Origin: Anastatus disparis
Taxonomy: Eukaryota > Arthropoda > Insecta > Hymenoptera > Eupelmidae
Direction: 5' to 3'
NCBI GenBank assembly: GCA_017163975.1
Contig: JAFFSR010000343.1
Location: 4,968,001 to 5,032,000, forward strand
DNA length: 64,000 bases
In this document: positions 22,290-32,404 of the stretch, in pieces
How the letters are laid out: each line of letters starts with the position of its first letter
How positions within the stretch are numbered: the stretch's first letter is position 1
Notes under the pieces: model-generated
What the model was told of the DNA's origin: nothing
The model's database searches: none
What the model saw: only the letters and a program-made list of their open reading frames with translations
Position numbers and translations under genes: made by a program

Positions 22290-25200
22290 ACTGAGTATGT
22301 AAAATCAGTATTACCTGTAGAATTTGAGTGGGAAATTATTGAGGCAAAAAAAAAAACACACAACAAAGGAAGGGCGGCGGGTGGATTAATTATAGGAATA
22401 AAGAAAAACTGGACTAATAAAAAACGTATTAAGACAAAATTAGTAGAAGAGGGTTTAATAAAAACAGAGATTATAGATGAAAAAGATAATTATATAATAT
22501 GGTCAGCTTACAATTCAAAGAACACAGACAAAATAATAAATAAAACTCGAAGAAATAGAAGAAAATGATAAAAGAAAAATGATAATAGGGGGAGACTTTA
22601 ACATAAGAATAGGAGAAAAAGGTAAATATATAAACTTAGATAGAGACGGAGAATATGTATATAGAAAAAGTAAAGACAAAAAATGCAGCAACAACTGGGA
22701 AAAACTAATTGATCTATGCGAAGACAAAGGATGGAAAATATTAAATGGCAACACAACAGGAGACAGAGAAGGCGAATATACATTCATAGGTGCAAGAGGT
22801 TCGACAGTAATAGACTATATTATTGTTAATGATGAAATATGGAATGAGGATAAAACCTTCGAAATACAAGAAAGAGTTGAATCGGATCATTTACCACTCG
22901 CACTATAAATTAAAAGAAAACCAACTACAAAAGGTATAAATTTAACAGAAACAGAAACAGAACAGATAAAAAAAATCACAATTTGGAATGAAGAAACAAT
23001 AAAAAGATTCCAAGAAAAAACAAAAGAACTATGCAACGAAATAATTGAAACAGAAGAGGACAGTATAGAAACCAGATGGAGAGACACTAAAGACATATTA
23101 AAAAAATCATGGACTCAAGAACTAAAAAAATATAGAAAAAGAAAGTTAGGATACAAAATATGGTGGAACAAAAACTGCACGAGAGCAAAAAGGAAGACAA
23201 AAAAAAGAATGCAGAAAATGGAAACTAGGTAAATCAGACAAAAATAACTATCTTGCAGCAAGAAGAGAATGGAAAAATATATGTAGAATAAGCGAGCATG
23301 AATGGAAAGAGAAACCACTAAAAGAGCTGAAAAACATCAAAAGAGAAAATCAAGTATGGAAATATATTAGTAAACATAGAAAAAAGGAAGAAAGATAACT
23401 AATAAGAATGAGATAACAATAGATCAATGGGAAACACATTTTAAAAAATTATTAAAAGGATCAAGCAACAGAAAGACAGGAGAAAAAAGAAGCCTGGTTA
23501 CTGAAAACACAGAAAAAGAAAAAAAGAGAATCACGGTTGATGAAATAAAACTGGCGTGGAAAAACTTGAAGAAAAACAAAGCTCCTGGCTGGGATGATAT
23601 ACCTAACGAGGTATGGATAAACGGTTACGAAGAACTAACGAATAAATTAATTGCAATAATAGGAAAAATATGGGATGGATAAGAAATACCTGAAGACTGG
23701 AAAACCGGTGTTATAATTACAATATACAAGAACGGGGACTTAAATGACACAAATAACTACAGAGGATTAACGCTTCTTCCAACAGCATACAAAATATACG
23801 CTGAAGTAATGAGGAGAAGACTAGAAGCTGAGGTAGTAAAAAAAAATCTATTACCAGAATGTCAAGCAGGATTTAGGAAAGAGAGATCAACTATAGACAA
23901 CATATATATACTAGACCACCTGATTAAGAAAAAGAAAAAAGAAAAACAAAAACTATATGCATTATTCATAGATTTAAAAAAAGCATTTGATACTGTTAAT
24001 AGGAAAAAACTATAGGAGATACTTGAGAAAATAGGCATCAGTAAATATTTAATGGAAAGACTAAAAGGACTATATGAAGAAACGAAAGCCAGAGTGAGAA
24101 CTGAGAAAGGCACGACGAAAGACATCTGGATAGAATTGGGACTAAGACAAGGATGCGTTTTAAGCCCAATTTTGTTCTGTTTATATATAAGTGAATTAGA
24201 TAAAGAATTTAGAAAAAGAAACATTGGAGGTGTTAAAATAGGAAATACGAGAATTTGGAGTTTCGATTATGCAGACGATATAGTGCTACAAGCGTTGAAT
24301 AAAGAAGCATTGATAGACATGATGCACACCTTAAAAAAATTTTTAAAAGAAAGAGACCTAGTTCTAAGCCCGAAGAAAAGAAAAGTTCTGATTTTTAACA
24401 AAAAAAGTAACGAAAAAAAAGAACCGTGGACATGGGAAGGAAAACATATAGAAGAAACGACGACATTTAAATATTTAGGATTTACATTCAACTCGAAAGG
24501 GAATTATAAGGACCACATAAAAGAACTGAAAAAGAAAGGAATAGCTGCAACCAAAGAAATATGGGAATTAGGAGAAAGAGCTTGCAAATGGGATATATAA
24601 AGAAGAAACATGCTATTTAACTACTTAGTAAGAAGCCTAATGGAATATGGAGTAGAAATTTGGGGCTGGAAAGAAAAAAGTGAACTAGAGAACATTCAAT
24701 TGACCTACTGGAGATGGGTATTAGGACTTGACTTCTGTACAGCTAAATATTTAATTTATAAAGAAATTGATATAGAAAAACTAAAAGGTAGATGGGCCAT
24801 CAGATCATTAAAATATGAAAATAAAATAAGAAATGAAAAAGAAACAATATTAAAAAAAATTTGCTGGAAGGAAAAAAAAGAAAACGGAAAAGAAGATGAC
24901 TATATGAAAGAAAAAGAAAGCTACCTAAACAGCTTGGGAATAAGTACAATTGAGGTAGAAAGAATAAATGAGTTCAAAAATGTATATGCAGAAATGCTAA
25001 AAAGAGAAAAAGAAATACAAGGACAATTGACAAGAAACAAGATAGAGAAATCAAGATATAACAAAAGATACAAGGAAATAATGACAATAGGTAAACCAGA
25101 GTATCTGACTAAAGAATGTAGGAATTATAAGGAAATAGCCAAAATTAGATGCGGAAACTTAGAAAAAACGAATAAATATTGGGAATCAGAGGAAAAAAAA

Positions 25201-25798
25201 ATGTGCGTATTATGTAACAAGGAAAAAAGCAACTTAAGAGGCGGTCGGAACCAAATCGGTGACTTGCGGTATATATCAAGTCAGCATTTTTCGCTTTACG
25301 ATAATATTTTGTATATTTTTATGGCTTAAACTATTTCAAATTATTCTTTATATACATGACTAGAGGAAATGACTATATTTTTACCATATGAATAAGTAAA
25401 TTAATTATTATAAGCATTTATTACAAATATCAAACTGACTTGACATATACCGCATGCAAAAAACTGTCGTGTCGATTGTTAGATGGCATTTTTCGCTTTA
25501 TAACAATATTTTTTATATTTTTGTGGCTTTAACTGTTTTAAATTATTCTTTATGTACATGACTAGAGGAAATGACTATATTTTTACCATATTAATAAATG
25601 AATAAATTATTATAAGCATTTATTACAAGCACCGAACTAAGTCGCCGATTTGGTTCCGACCGCCTCTTAACACATATGTTAGATAAATGCACAACCATAG
25701 AAAGCTACAAGACAGGCTTACATAAGATAGGATATAGGGATCTTGAAAAAATTTGGGAAGGTAAAAACAATGAGAGAATAATTAAGCTGATTAAAAAT
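22290..25798 (+). pseudogene. LINE ORF2: endonuclease, RT, zinc knuckle
   Basis: The endonuclease runs to about 22905: KGRAAGGLIIGIKKNW, GGDFNIRIGE, STVIDYIIVND and SDHLPLAL are the conserved blocks. The N-terminal part with the first catalytic residues is lost. The RT runs from about 23560 to 24600: NKAPGWDDIPNE, NNYRGLTLLPTAYKIY, AGFRKERSTIDNI, ALFIDLKKAFDTVN, LRQGCVLSPILF and the catalytic FDYADDIVLQ. The C-terminal domain ends in CVLCNKEKSN, where the MITE lies, and resumes after 25670 with the His and Cys of a CCHC knuckle (HMLDKC) and KTGLHKIGYRDLEKIW, stopping at 25798. At least five stops or shifts. Confidence 0.88.
25238..25666. mobile_element. TTAA MITE inside LINE ORF2, 429 bp
   Basis: The TIRs GAGGCGGTCGGAACCAAATC and complement are flanked by TTAA (25234-25237 and 25667-25670). 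The interior is a tandem duplication of a ~190-bp unit beginning CATTTTTCGCTTTA. A nearly identical copy is at 40112-40541. Removing the element plus one TTAA restores the LINE reading frame across the zinc knuckle. Confidence 0.93.
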
Positions 25799-26359
25799 TA
25801 GAGAAAGAAATAGAAAAGAAGAATGGAATAGAAAAATAGAAAAAATAGGGAAAAAAAAGAAAAAAAAAAAATTAAAGATATTGAGATAAATAAAGAAAAT
25901 AAAAATTGCAAATGTATTAAAATTTAATAGTAACATTAAAATTGCGAGTAAGGTAAACAGAGAATTAGAAAAACTATGAGAAATTGCAACTAGAAATAGG
26001 TAAAAATACAAAAATGGAAAAAAATGTAAAAATGTATAATGAATGTAATAAGATTAAATAAAAATGTAAGTATTATAAGGTAAAATAATGTAAAATGTAA
26101 AAGATAAAATGTGAAATATATAATGTAAAATAAAAAAGAACAAAATATAAATTAAAACAAAGGAAATAGAAATTAGTAGGCTACAATATGATGTATTATA
26201 ACAACAGAATAACGTAACATAATATGATGTAATAAGATATGATATGATGTATTATAATGTACTACGATGTATTTTTGTACACAAACAAACAAAAATGTAT
26301 TGTAACTGTAATAAACATGTAAACACTCAGGTCCACTTCTGGGCTATGTAAAGCTGAAA

Positions 26360-26408
<49 letters not shown>

Positions 26409-26416
<8 letters not shown>

Positions 26417-26677
26417 ATGTATCATGATGTTTATTTATGTCTTTAGATTTATAGGATTATTTTGGTATGATTCCTTTTTGATTTCTTTTTGACTTATTTA
26501 TACATTTTGTAAGATATATAAAAAAATTTTCACTAAAATTCAGGAATTTTTTTACTTTAATATTAAAAAATAAGTGACGTAATTATTATTAATATTTATA
26601 AGATCATTAATTCATTACATTATTCTAAATTATTAAAAATTATTTTTAATTGTATAAATATATATGATAAAATAATT
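26409..26677 (-). mobile_element. Helitron-like copy B, segment between LINE and SINE
   Basis: It aligns by eye with 15980-16240 of copy A (shared AGATTTATAGGATTATTTTG and the run that follows). AT-rich, non-coding. Confidence 0.6.
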
Positions 26678-27136
26678 CACCAACGCATTGGCCGAGTGGT
26701 TCGGCGCGCGCTAGGCGATCTTCAAAGTTAAGCAGCATTGGCCGCGGTTAGTACTTGGATGGGTGACCGCTCCAAGGAACGCTGCGCGTCCAATCTGGAC
26801 TTGCTTTGTGTGACGATCGCTTGGGCGTGCTGACCACATGACAATGTGAGCAGGAGGTGTGGCAGATACGGTGTAGGTATCCTAATACAAGGATGCCTAA
26901 TACCGAATCTGCTATATACACTGACCCATTCCGAAGGGGGTTTTCCCAGGTTTTATCTCACTGGGTTTGCCTATGGGTTTTCCCCTCTTCACGGTCATTA
27001 TCCCGGGCGAATGCGGAATGGGATGGGGTAATTGGGACGGGTAAAACAAAAAAATTGGAAGTTTAAATAAAGGTGTGGGGAATACGTTAAGATTGTAAAG
27101 ATGAACGTGTAAGCCATAAAATTTTTTTTTTTTATA
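26678..27136 (+). mobile_element. tRNA/5S-rRNA chimeric SINE, 459 bp
   Basis: The head reads CACCAACGCATTGGCCGAGT: TGGCCGAGTGG matches the class II tRNA (Ser/Leu) A box. It passes directly into a 5S rRNA 3' half: AAAGTTAAGCAGC, GCGGTTAGTACTTGGATGGG and TGACCGC, the 5S internal promoter elements. The body contains GGGGGTTTTCCCAGGTTTT and GGGTTTTCCCC, and the tail a T-run. The 11-bp duplication ATAAAATAATT (26667-26677 and 27137-27147) proves retroposition. It should be transcribed by RNA polymerase III. 5S-headed SINEs are called SINE3; a tRNA-type A box in front is unusual. Confidence 0.8.
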
Positions 27137-27845
27137 ATAAAATAATTGTGAAATATTAGACTTACTTTGTACAATACTTACTTTTATAATTTTTTAATCT
27201 TTTATATTTTCTTAATAATATTAGCTAATCCTAATAAATATCCAGAATAAATTTGATGATTTTGATTAATATAATATTCTGCTATCGGTTTACGTATTTA
27301 GACTTTATATTCTATAATTTTATTAACGTAACATTTGTAATATTCCGATACTTTATTCCAATTATTGTATTCAAGTTTTTCATCATTCTCGCCAATGTAT
27401 GAATTAATAATATTATCATCTGAAATATTATCATTTGAGCTCTCTAAATAATATTCGTATTCTTCTTTATAAGTTAAATGGTCTTCAATTTGATTATTTA
27501 AATCGTTTATTATTTGTTGATCAGTGGTATTATCTACTTCAACATGATCCCCTTCAATTGGATTCTATTCCATCATTTTTATTATTATTTTGTATATTAT
27601 TAATGTATATATTTGAATTTATACTATCAATTTTTATATTAATATTATGATAATTTTAATATTTTACAATTTTAGTATTAATAAATAATTAATATAAATG
27701 TGACCAGTAAAAAATAAAAATTAATATATTATATAATTTGTTGAAAATAATTAATGTTGAAATATAAAATTTAATATTGATAAATTTTTAAAACTTCATG
27801 TTAAATTATAATAAAATTATTATTCTAATGTTTCTTTCCACTCTA
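27137..27845 (-). mobile_element. Helitron-like copy B, segment between SINE and ISL2EU
   Basis: 27190-27300 matches 16480-16580 of copy A (TTAGCTAATCCTAATAAATA). 27301-27820 is absent from the equivalent place in copy A and holds the acidic-protein homologue. Confidence 0.55.
27330..27580 (-). pseudogene. Homologue of the small acidic protein
   Basis: On the minus strand, ME then a stop, then NPIEGDHVEVDNTTDQQ, DLNNQIEDHLTYKEEYEYYL and NSYIGENDEKLEYN can be read, paralleling the ORF at 17588-17863. The start is damaged (TAG after the Met-Glu). It lies 3' of the helicase on the same strand, so it is likely a second gene of this Helitron-like family. Confidence 0.5.
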
Positions 27846-28070
27846 TTGGCATTGAAAAATTAACGTACGCTATCTGACTGTCACTTAGTGTACTATAGCA
27901 ATGGCGGTTGTGGCTATACCAACTTGTGTCGTCGTTTTGTTTATATACAAATGTAACTGTATTTTTTGAAGTAATTTCGAATCAATTTATATGTGATTTG
28001 TTCGTAAAGAAAGTTATAAATTTTTTAATAAAAGAAAAAAATAAATTGTAAATGTGGTGATCAAACCAAC

Positions 28071-28789
28071 ATGGATCTTGAATGTCAAATACGTAAAAGT
28101 AAATGTAGAAATAAGTGTTGTGTGACAGGCTGTTGCTCCAGAAGGGATAAAGATACAAACTTGAGTTTTCATGCACTTCCAAAAACTGGAGTTACTATTA
28201 CTAGAGTAAATTTGTTTGGAAAAATAGAAAATGTTGATAAACGAGCTGAATGGTTAAGAAAATTGAATAAACAAGATGTTAATCAAGACTTAATTGTTCG
28301 TTCAAAACACTTTAAGTCAGATGATTACTGTTTAGCAGGTAAGTTTGGTCAAAGTGATAAAATTGATAAAAAAATATTAAAAAATTTTTTTAATAAAGCA
28401 ATAACATTATATTAACAGGTTACGATATAGCTCATAAAGTGCCAAGATTATTAATGAATGCTGTTCCACCACTTCTCAAGCATTTAGAGAGTGCAGTGAT
28501 GGTTGATCGAGGATTTTTAATTGATGATGAATGTTTACAGAAGAGAATTAAACTTATTAGACCTCCATTTATGAAGAGCAAAAAACAATTATCAGAAGCT
28601 AAATCTATTGAAAATAAAAAAATTGCTTCTGCAAGGGTACACATAGAACGGGTGAACCAGAGGATAAAACAATTTTAAATTTTAAACAATAACTTTCCTT
28701 GGCACATGATTAACTACATTGATATTTTTGTTATTTGTTGTGGTTTGATCAACTTGGAAACGCCTGTACTTGCTGAAAATAAGTTTTAA
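28071..28789 (+). pseudogene. THAP/DDE transposase of ISL2EU, internally deleted
   Basis: Exon 1 (28071-28338) encodes a THAP zinc-binding domain: C and C in CCVTGC, the H in LSFHALPK, RAEWLRKLN, and RSKHFKSDDY. An 80-bp intron (28339-28418) has donor CAG/GTAAGT and acceptor TTAACAG/G. The joined frame continues VPRLLMNAVPPLL, the THAP-box equivalent of AVPTIF. It then jumps to VDRGFLIDDECLQKRIKLI and ARVHIERVNQRIKQF, the last part of a DDE_Tnp_4 domain, so the section with the first catalytic Asp is deleted. One stop at 28676 precedes the natural C-terminal stretch ending at 28789. In an intact relative this protein would bind the TIRs and cut DNA. Confidence 0.8.
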
Positions 28790-28916
28790 CTAATATTCTG
28801 CTGTTTTTATTATAATAAAATTTAAAATAAATTAAATATTTCCATGACGATTGTAATATTTTTTTTATAAGAAAATTAAATATTTCCATAACAATTGTAA
28901 TATTTTTTTTATAAAA

Positions 28917-29160
28917 AAATAAAAAATTTTTTTGCCATACCCTGCCCGAAAGCACAACTTTCGTCCCGGCACCGAAAAACAAAAGTTGTATTTTCGGCCT
29001 GGGTATGGCGAAAAATAGCATACACACCACGGGAGGTAAATTGGCAAGCCCATAGCACGTATTTGCCATCCTCGCCTTCGGCTCGAGGTGGCAATTATAT
29101 GTGCTATGGACTCGCCAGTACTTTACCTCCCTTGGTGTGTAATATACTATTAAAATGTAT
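28917..29160. repeat. Two adjacent inverted repeats
   Basis: Hairpin one (28922-29008) pairs TTGCCATACCC with GGGTATGGCGAA and ACAACTTT with AAAGTTGT. Hairpin two (about 29015-29155) pairs ACACACCACGGGAGGTAAA with TTTACCTCCCTTGGTGTGT and CCATAGCAC with GTGCTATGG. They lie between the two convergent genes and may be a small inserted foldback MITE. Confidence 0.65.
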
Positions 29161-29209
29161 TTCATGAATAGTTTTATTTTTTTCAAATTTTAACAAAATA
29201 ATGTACATA

Positions 29210-29212
<3 letters not shown>

Positions 29213-29266
<54 letters not shown>
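29213..29266. repeat. (TA)n microsatellite
   Basis: About 27 TA units in the intergenic part of the ISL2EU transposon. Confidence 0.95.
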
Positions 29267-29270
<4 letters not shown>

Positions 29271-29297
29271 TAATTTTCTTATTTACCAATAACAATA

Positions 29298-31130
29298 CTA
29301 GTTTTCTCTGATATTATTGAATATTTCATGTATCATTTTTTGAAAATAGTTCTTTTTTAGTTTCATTAATAAATCTTGTACATACACTTTATGATAGCTA
29401 ATATCAATAATTTTTATGGTGTCAGAGACACTCGAGTGTCTCTGACACCATAAAACTAAATCACAGTTTTTCAGGTCTAACAGTGCTATTCCACACTGAA
29501 CTTGTGAATAATACTGATGCCTCTTTTTGACAATTAGTTTACCACTTTCTTCTTTGAGGAAAGTGCACTTTTTTACTAACACTTCATTAGAAGTATTTTC
29601 AAGTCAAAAGGGCATTTGGTTTCTAATAATCGAGAAACAATATTATTGTTGATCACTATGCCATCCGGTGAATAGGCTAGCCATGGTTCAGTGTTTGAAA
29701 CTATAAGACCACATTCTTCAACGAATAGATTCTTTTCTTTTATATATTTATTTCTTGCAACACACTCATATTTATTTCCATGACGTACCTTCGAGCATAT
29801 ACTACTGGAGGAAGCCTCCCAGCTATTAACTGCGTCACAAGGCGAAGAGAGAAAAAGCCTCTATTTTGGTACGTGCTATCTCTCTCTCATTTTCTTAGTG
29901 GGGAACAGAAGCAGCCAATCAAATTAGGCTAGAGAGAGACAGCACGTACCAAAATAGAGGCTTTCTCTCTCTTCGCCTTGTAACGCTTGCTGCTATTCGG
30001 AGGCTTCCTCCAGTAATATATGCTCGAAGTGACGTACATACTTGTTTGTAAATTCTTTGGCCCAGAAACACTTTCGTGCTTTCTCTGACCAATCATCTTT
30101 GGAATACGTAAAAATACTGTGACACCTACAAAAGAAAAATTTATATTTCCTGTCATACATTTAAAATTATATATATTACATCTTGTATTACCTGCTACCT
30201 GTGATTCTAAATTTTCTTTCTTTAATTTATTTAGATTTACAATCTTTAGTTTCCATGGAAATTCGATATACATCTTTGCAAATAATTTTGTTTTCATATA
30301 CATATTTACAACAATCAAGTAATTGATGGTCATAAACTTTTGAGAAGTCTAGCTGCTTACAGCATAAAGCATTGTCAATAACACATTGAGCGTAACTTTC
30401 TTTTATAGATTGTCTGGCAGTTACATTATTCTGAATTTCTCTAAAAGGAACTCTTGACATAGGTTTTACATTTATTTTATTAAATGAATTATATTCATTT
30501 AATGATGGTTCTATGCTAATACTACGATAGCTGTGAAAAAATAAATATTTTTGTGAACTGATTATATTAAAATTGAATTAATAATCATGAGAAATTATAC
30601 ACACCGATGCTTGCCAAGTGCTATGTTTTCATTACAATGTATGAGTCGATTCCTTATGCTTACTTGTTTATCATTTGCTTAAACAGGTAATCTTTCTTGA
30701 TTGATACAGCAGAAAGTTTTTGTAGGTTGAGCCTCAAATTGCTCCAAAACAATCTGTTTGTGTTTTTTTCACAGGCACTTTTTATCAGTTGACGATATCA
30801 ACTCCAATTTATTTGAATCACATCTAAATAATTATTAAAATAATTAATGCTAATCACAATACAAATATAAAAAGTAGCTGTAAAATAATACCTATTGTCA
30901 TAAAGCAAAACTGCTACAATATGTCTACATGATTGACTTGTACCAGCTTTGCAAGAACAAGTCATTTTAGATACTTTAACAATACACTCATCACCTGAAT
31001 CATTATTTAACTTTTCGATGTTTAATGTACCAGTTATTGTATGTGAATCAACTGTAAGCGCACTTGTTTGGAGGCATAAAGCATAAAGTTCAATATTCGC
31101 GAGAGTCTTTGAGCTTGCACCACACTTAAT
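29298..31130 (-). pseudogene. SWIM zinc finger / YqaJ-like nuclease gene of ISL2EU
   Basis: Reading from high to low coordinates, TCSCKAGTSQSCRHIVAVLL (about 30975-30910) is a SWIM zinc finger (CxC..CxH). VPFREIQNNVTARQSIKESY follows (about 30450), in the place where YqaJ-like domains begin, and GKLIVKKRHQYYSQVQCGIA with CDLVLWCQ (about 29545-29450) is the YqaJ core ending (YY-QVQ, CD-VVW). YqaJ enzymes are lambda-exonuclease-fold nucleases; in ISL2EU elements the second protein has this architecture. Frames are broken and a hAT MITE (29789-30029) sits in the gene. Confidence 0.7.
29789..30029. mobile_element. hAT-like MITE, 241 bp (copy 2)
   Basis: It starts CTTCGAGCATATACTACTGG and ends with the complement. 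A perfect 8-bp duplication TGACGTAC flanks it (29781-29788 and 30030-30037). The inner arms pair over GAGAGAAAAAGCCTCTATTT and GGTACGTGCT. Same TIR family as 3655-3906. Confidence 0.92.
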
Positions 31131-31376
31131 AATTAAACCAGAATTTATTACTTTCTAGCCTTTGATCATGTTTCTTGATGAGGGCGTGGAACTCGCGAAT
31201 GTACATATGTATCTAAATTTAAAATCAACATGAAAATAACTTATACTAACAAATTATTTTTTATTTATTATTAAACATCAATGTAAACACGTTTAAAAGT
31301 GTAAAGTCATATCAGCCATATTGTTTTTGCAACAGTAGCGCCTCTCGACTCGCGGTGGTATTTTTCATTGCCAATA

Positions 31377-32404
31377 TAAGGTATAGCATCATTATTTTCT
31401 GATTCATTTTGAATCAATATCTTATTTGCATTTTTACAGCGCGAAAGAGCAGCGTATAATTGACCGTGAGAAAATGAAGGTTTTTAAATATAATATATAT
31501 CCACATTTTCAAAACTTTGTCCTTAAGATTTATTTATATTTATCACAAATGCTAAGGCAATAGGAAATCGTTTTCTATATCAAATAAACGATAATGACGA
31601 TGACTCGTTAGTATTTAATGTTATTCTTGGTATAAAAACTTTATTTCCTTCATTTTCTCCTGTGATAATTTCAGCTTCTATATTATATTTAAATAATATA
31701 GTTATTTTTAATCGTTTTTCATTACATAATCCATCTTTAATACTTAAATTTCGAATTAGCATTATTATTGCATTTACTTTTAAATTTAGTTCATGTGGAG
31801 GTAATCCTTCTCTTATATTATTCAACATTTCTATTGGATAATTTAAATGATTATTATCATCTGTTTGATCCACACCTTTATACGTTGCATAATCAATACT
31901 ATGATAAGTTATTGTTTAATTGTTAATTAATTTTAATATATTATTATTTAAAATTTTTACTTCTTCATTATGTGTACTTGAAATAACATTTTTAGAAAAA
32001 CAAGAAATTTTGTTAATGTTTTTATAAATTTTATTACAAACGTCATTAGTTTTTCATTCTTTTGGAATAACAAATAGATCAACTTTTTCTTCTCCAATAT
32101 TTAATCAAAATAAAGAAAAATTGTCGTCATTAGATTTTATGTTTTTTTTTTTAATTTAAAAATATGAAATAAAGGTCAAAGATTTAAATACTTTATAATC
32201 TCTTCAATAATAGTAGTTCTTCTTCCATATTTAAATATGGTAGAATTTTTTGAAAACCTCCACCTAAAATAATTAATTTCCACCAAAACTTTTATCATTA
32301 CGACAAACATCCGTTAATGTTTTGTCTATGATTTCTAAAGCTTCTTTAGGAATCATTGATGCTTCATCCCATATAATTATATCCGTTTCATTTTTTTTAT
32401 CTGA
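31377..32404 (-). pseudogene. PIF1-type Helitron helicase (copy B), C-terminal two thirds
   Basis: From high to low: DIIIWDEASMIPKEALEI is the Walker B segment, then damaged linker, then QTDDNNHLNYPIEMLNN, GLPPHELNLKVNAIIM, GLCNEKRLKITILF, the FP/INKS-GQSF region, SFSHGQLYAALSRCKN and ESENNDAIPYIG. It is interrupted at 32404 by the Gypsy element; the N-terminal continuation is at 39223-39400. Multiple stops. Confidence 0.82.

Larger units (their letters stand above)
21324..26408 (+). mobile_element. Full-length non-LTR retrotransposon (LINE), 5.1 kb
   Basis: A 15-bp target duplication, TATATTTGATGTATC, flanks the element (21309-21323 and 26409-26423; up to 4 bp could belong to the TA tail). 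It starts GGGACTTGAGTGTAGAGCGC, a GC-rich 5' end, then ORF1, ORF2 (endonuclease, RT, C-terminal zinc knuckle), an A-rich 3' UTR and a (TA)n tail at about 26362-26408. Both ORFs carry stops, and a TTAA MITE interrupts ORF2. The coding strand is very A-rich. I do not assign the clade; a tail of short tandem repeats and an apurinic-type endonuclease fit the R1/I/Jockey lineages. Confidence 0.9.
27846..31374. mobile_element. ISL2EU-type DNA transposon, 3.5 kb
   Basis: The TIRs TTGGCATTGAAAAATTAAC and the complement of TACCACCG.. (TTGGCAATGAAAAATACC) are flanked by TA (27844-27845 and 31375-31376). It holds two convergent genes: a THAP-domain transposase with a DDE_Tnp_4-type C-terminus (plus) and a SWIM/YqaJ nuclease-like gene (minus). 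That pair is characteristic of the ISL2EU superfamily. The target is Helitron-like copy B: CTAATGTTTCTTTCCACTCTA on the left joins AAGGTATAGCATC on the right as in copy A at about 16580-16620. Both genes are damaged. Confidence 0.8.

Noticed and set aside
26678..26800. A functional 5S rRNA gene
   Set aside because: The 5' half is replaced by a tRNA-like A box and the unit is flanked by a retroposition duplication, so it is a SINE head.
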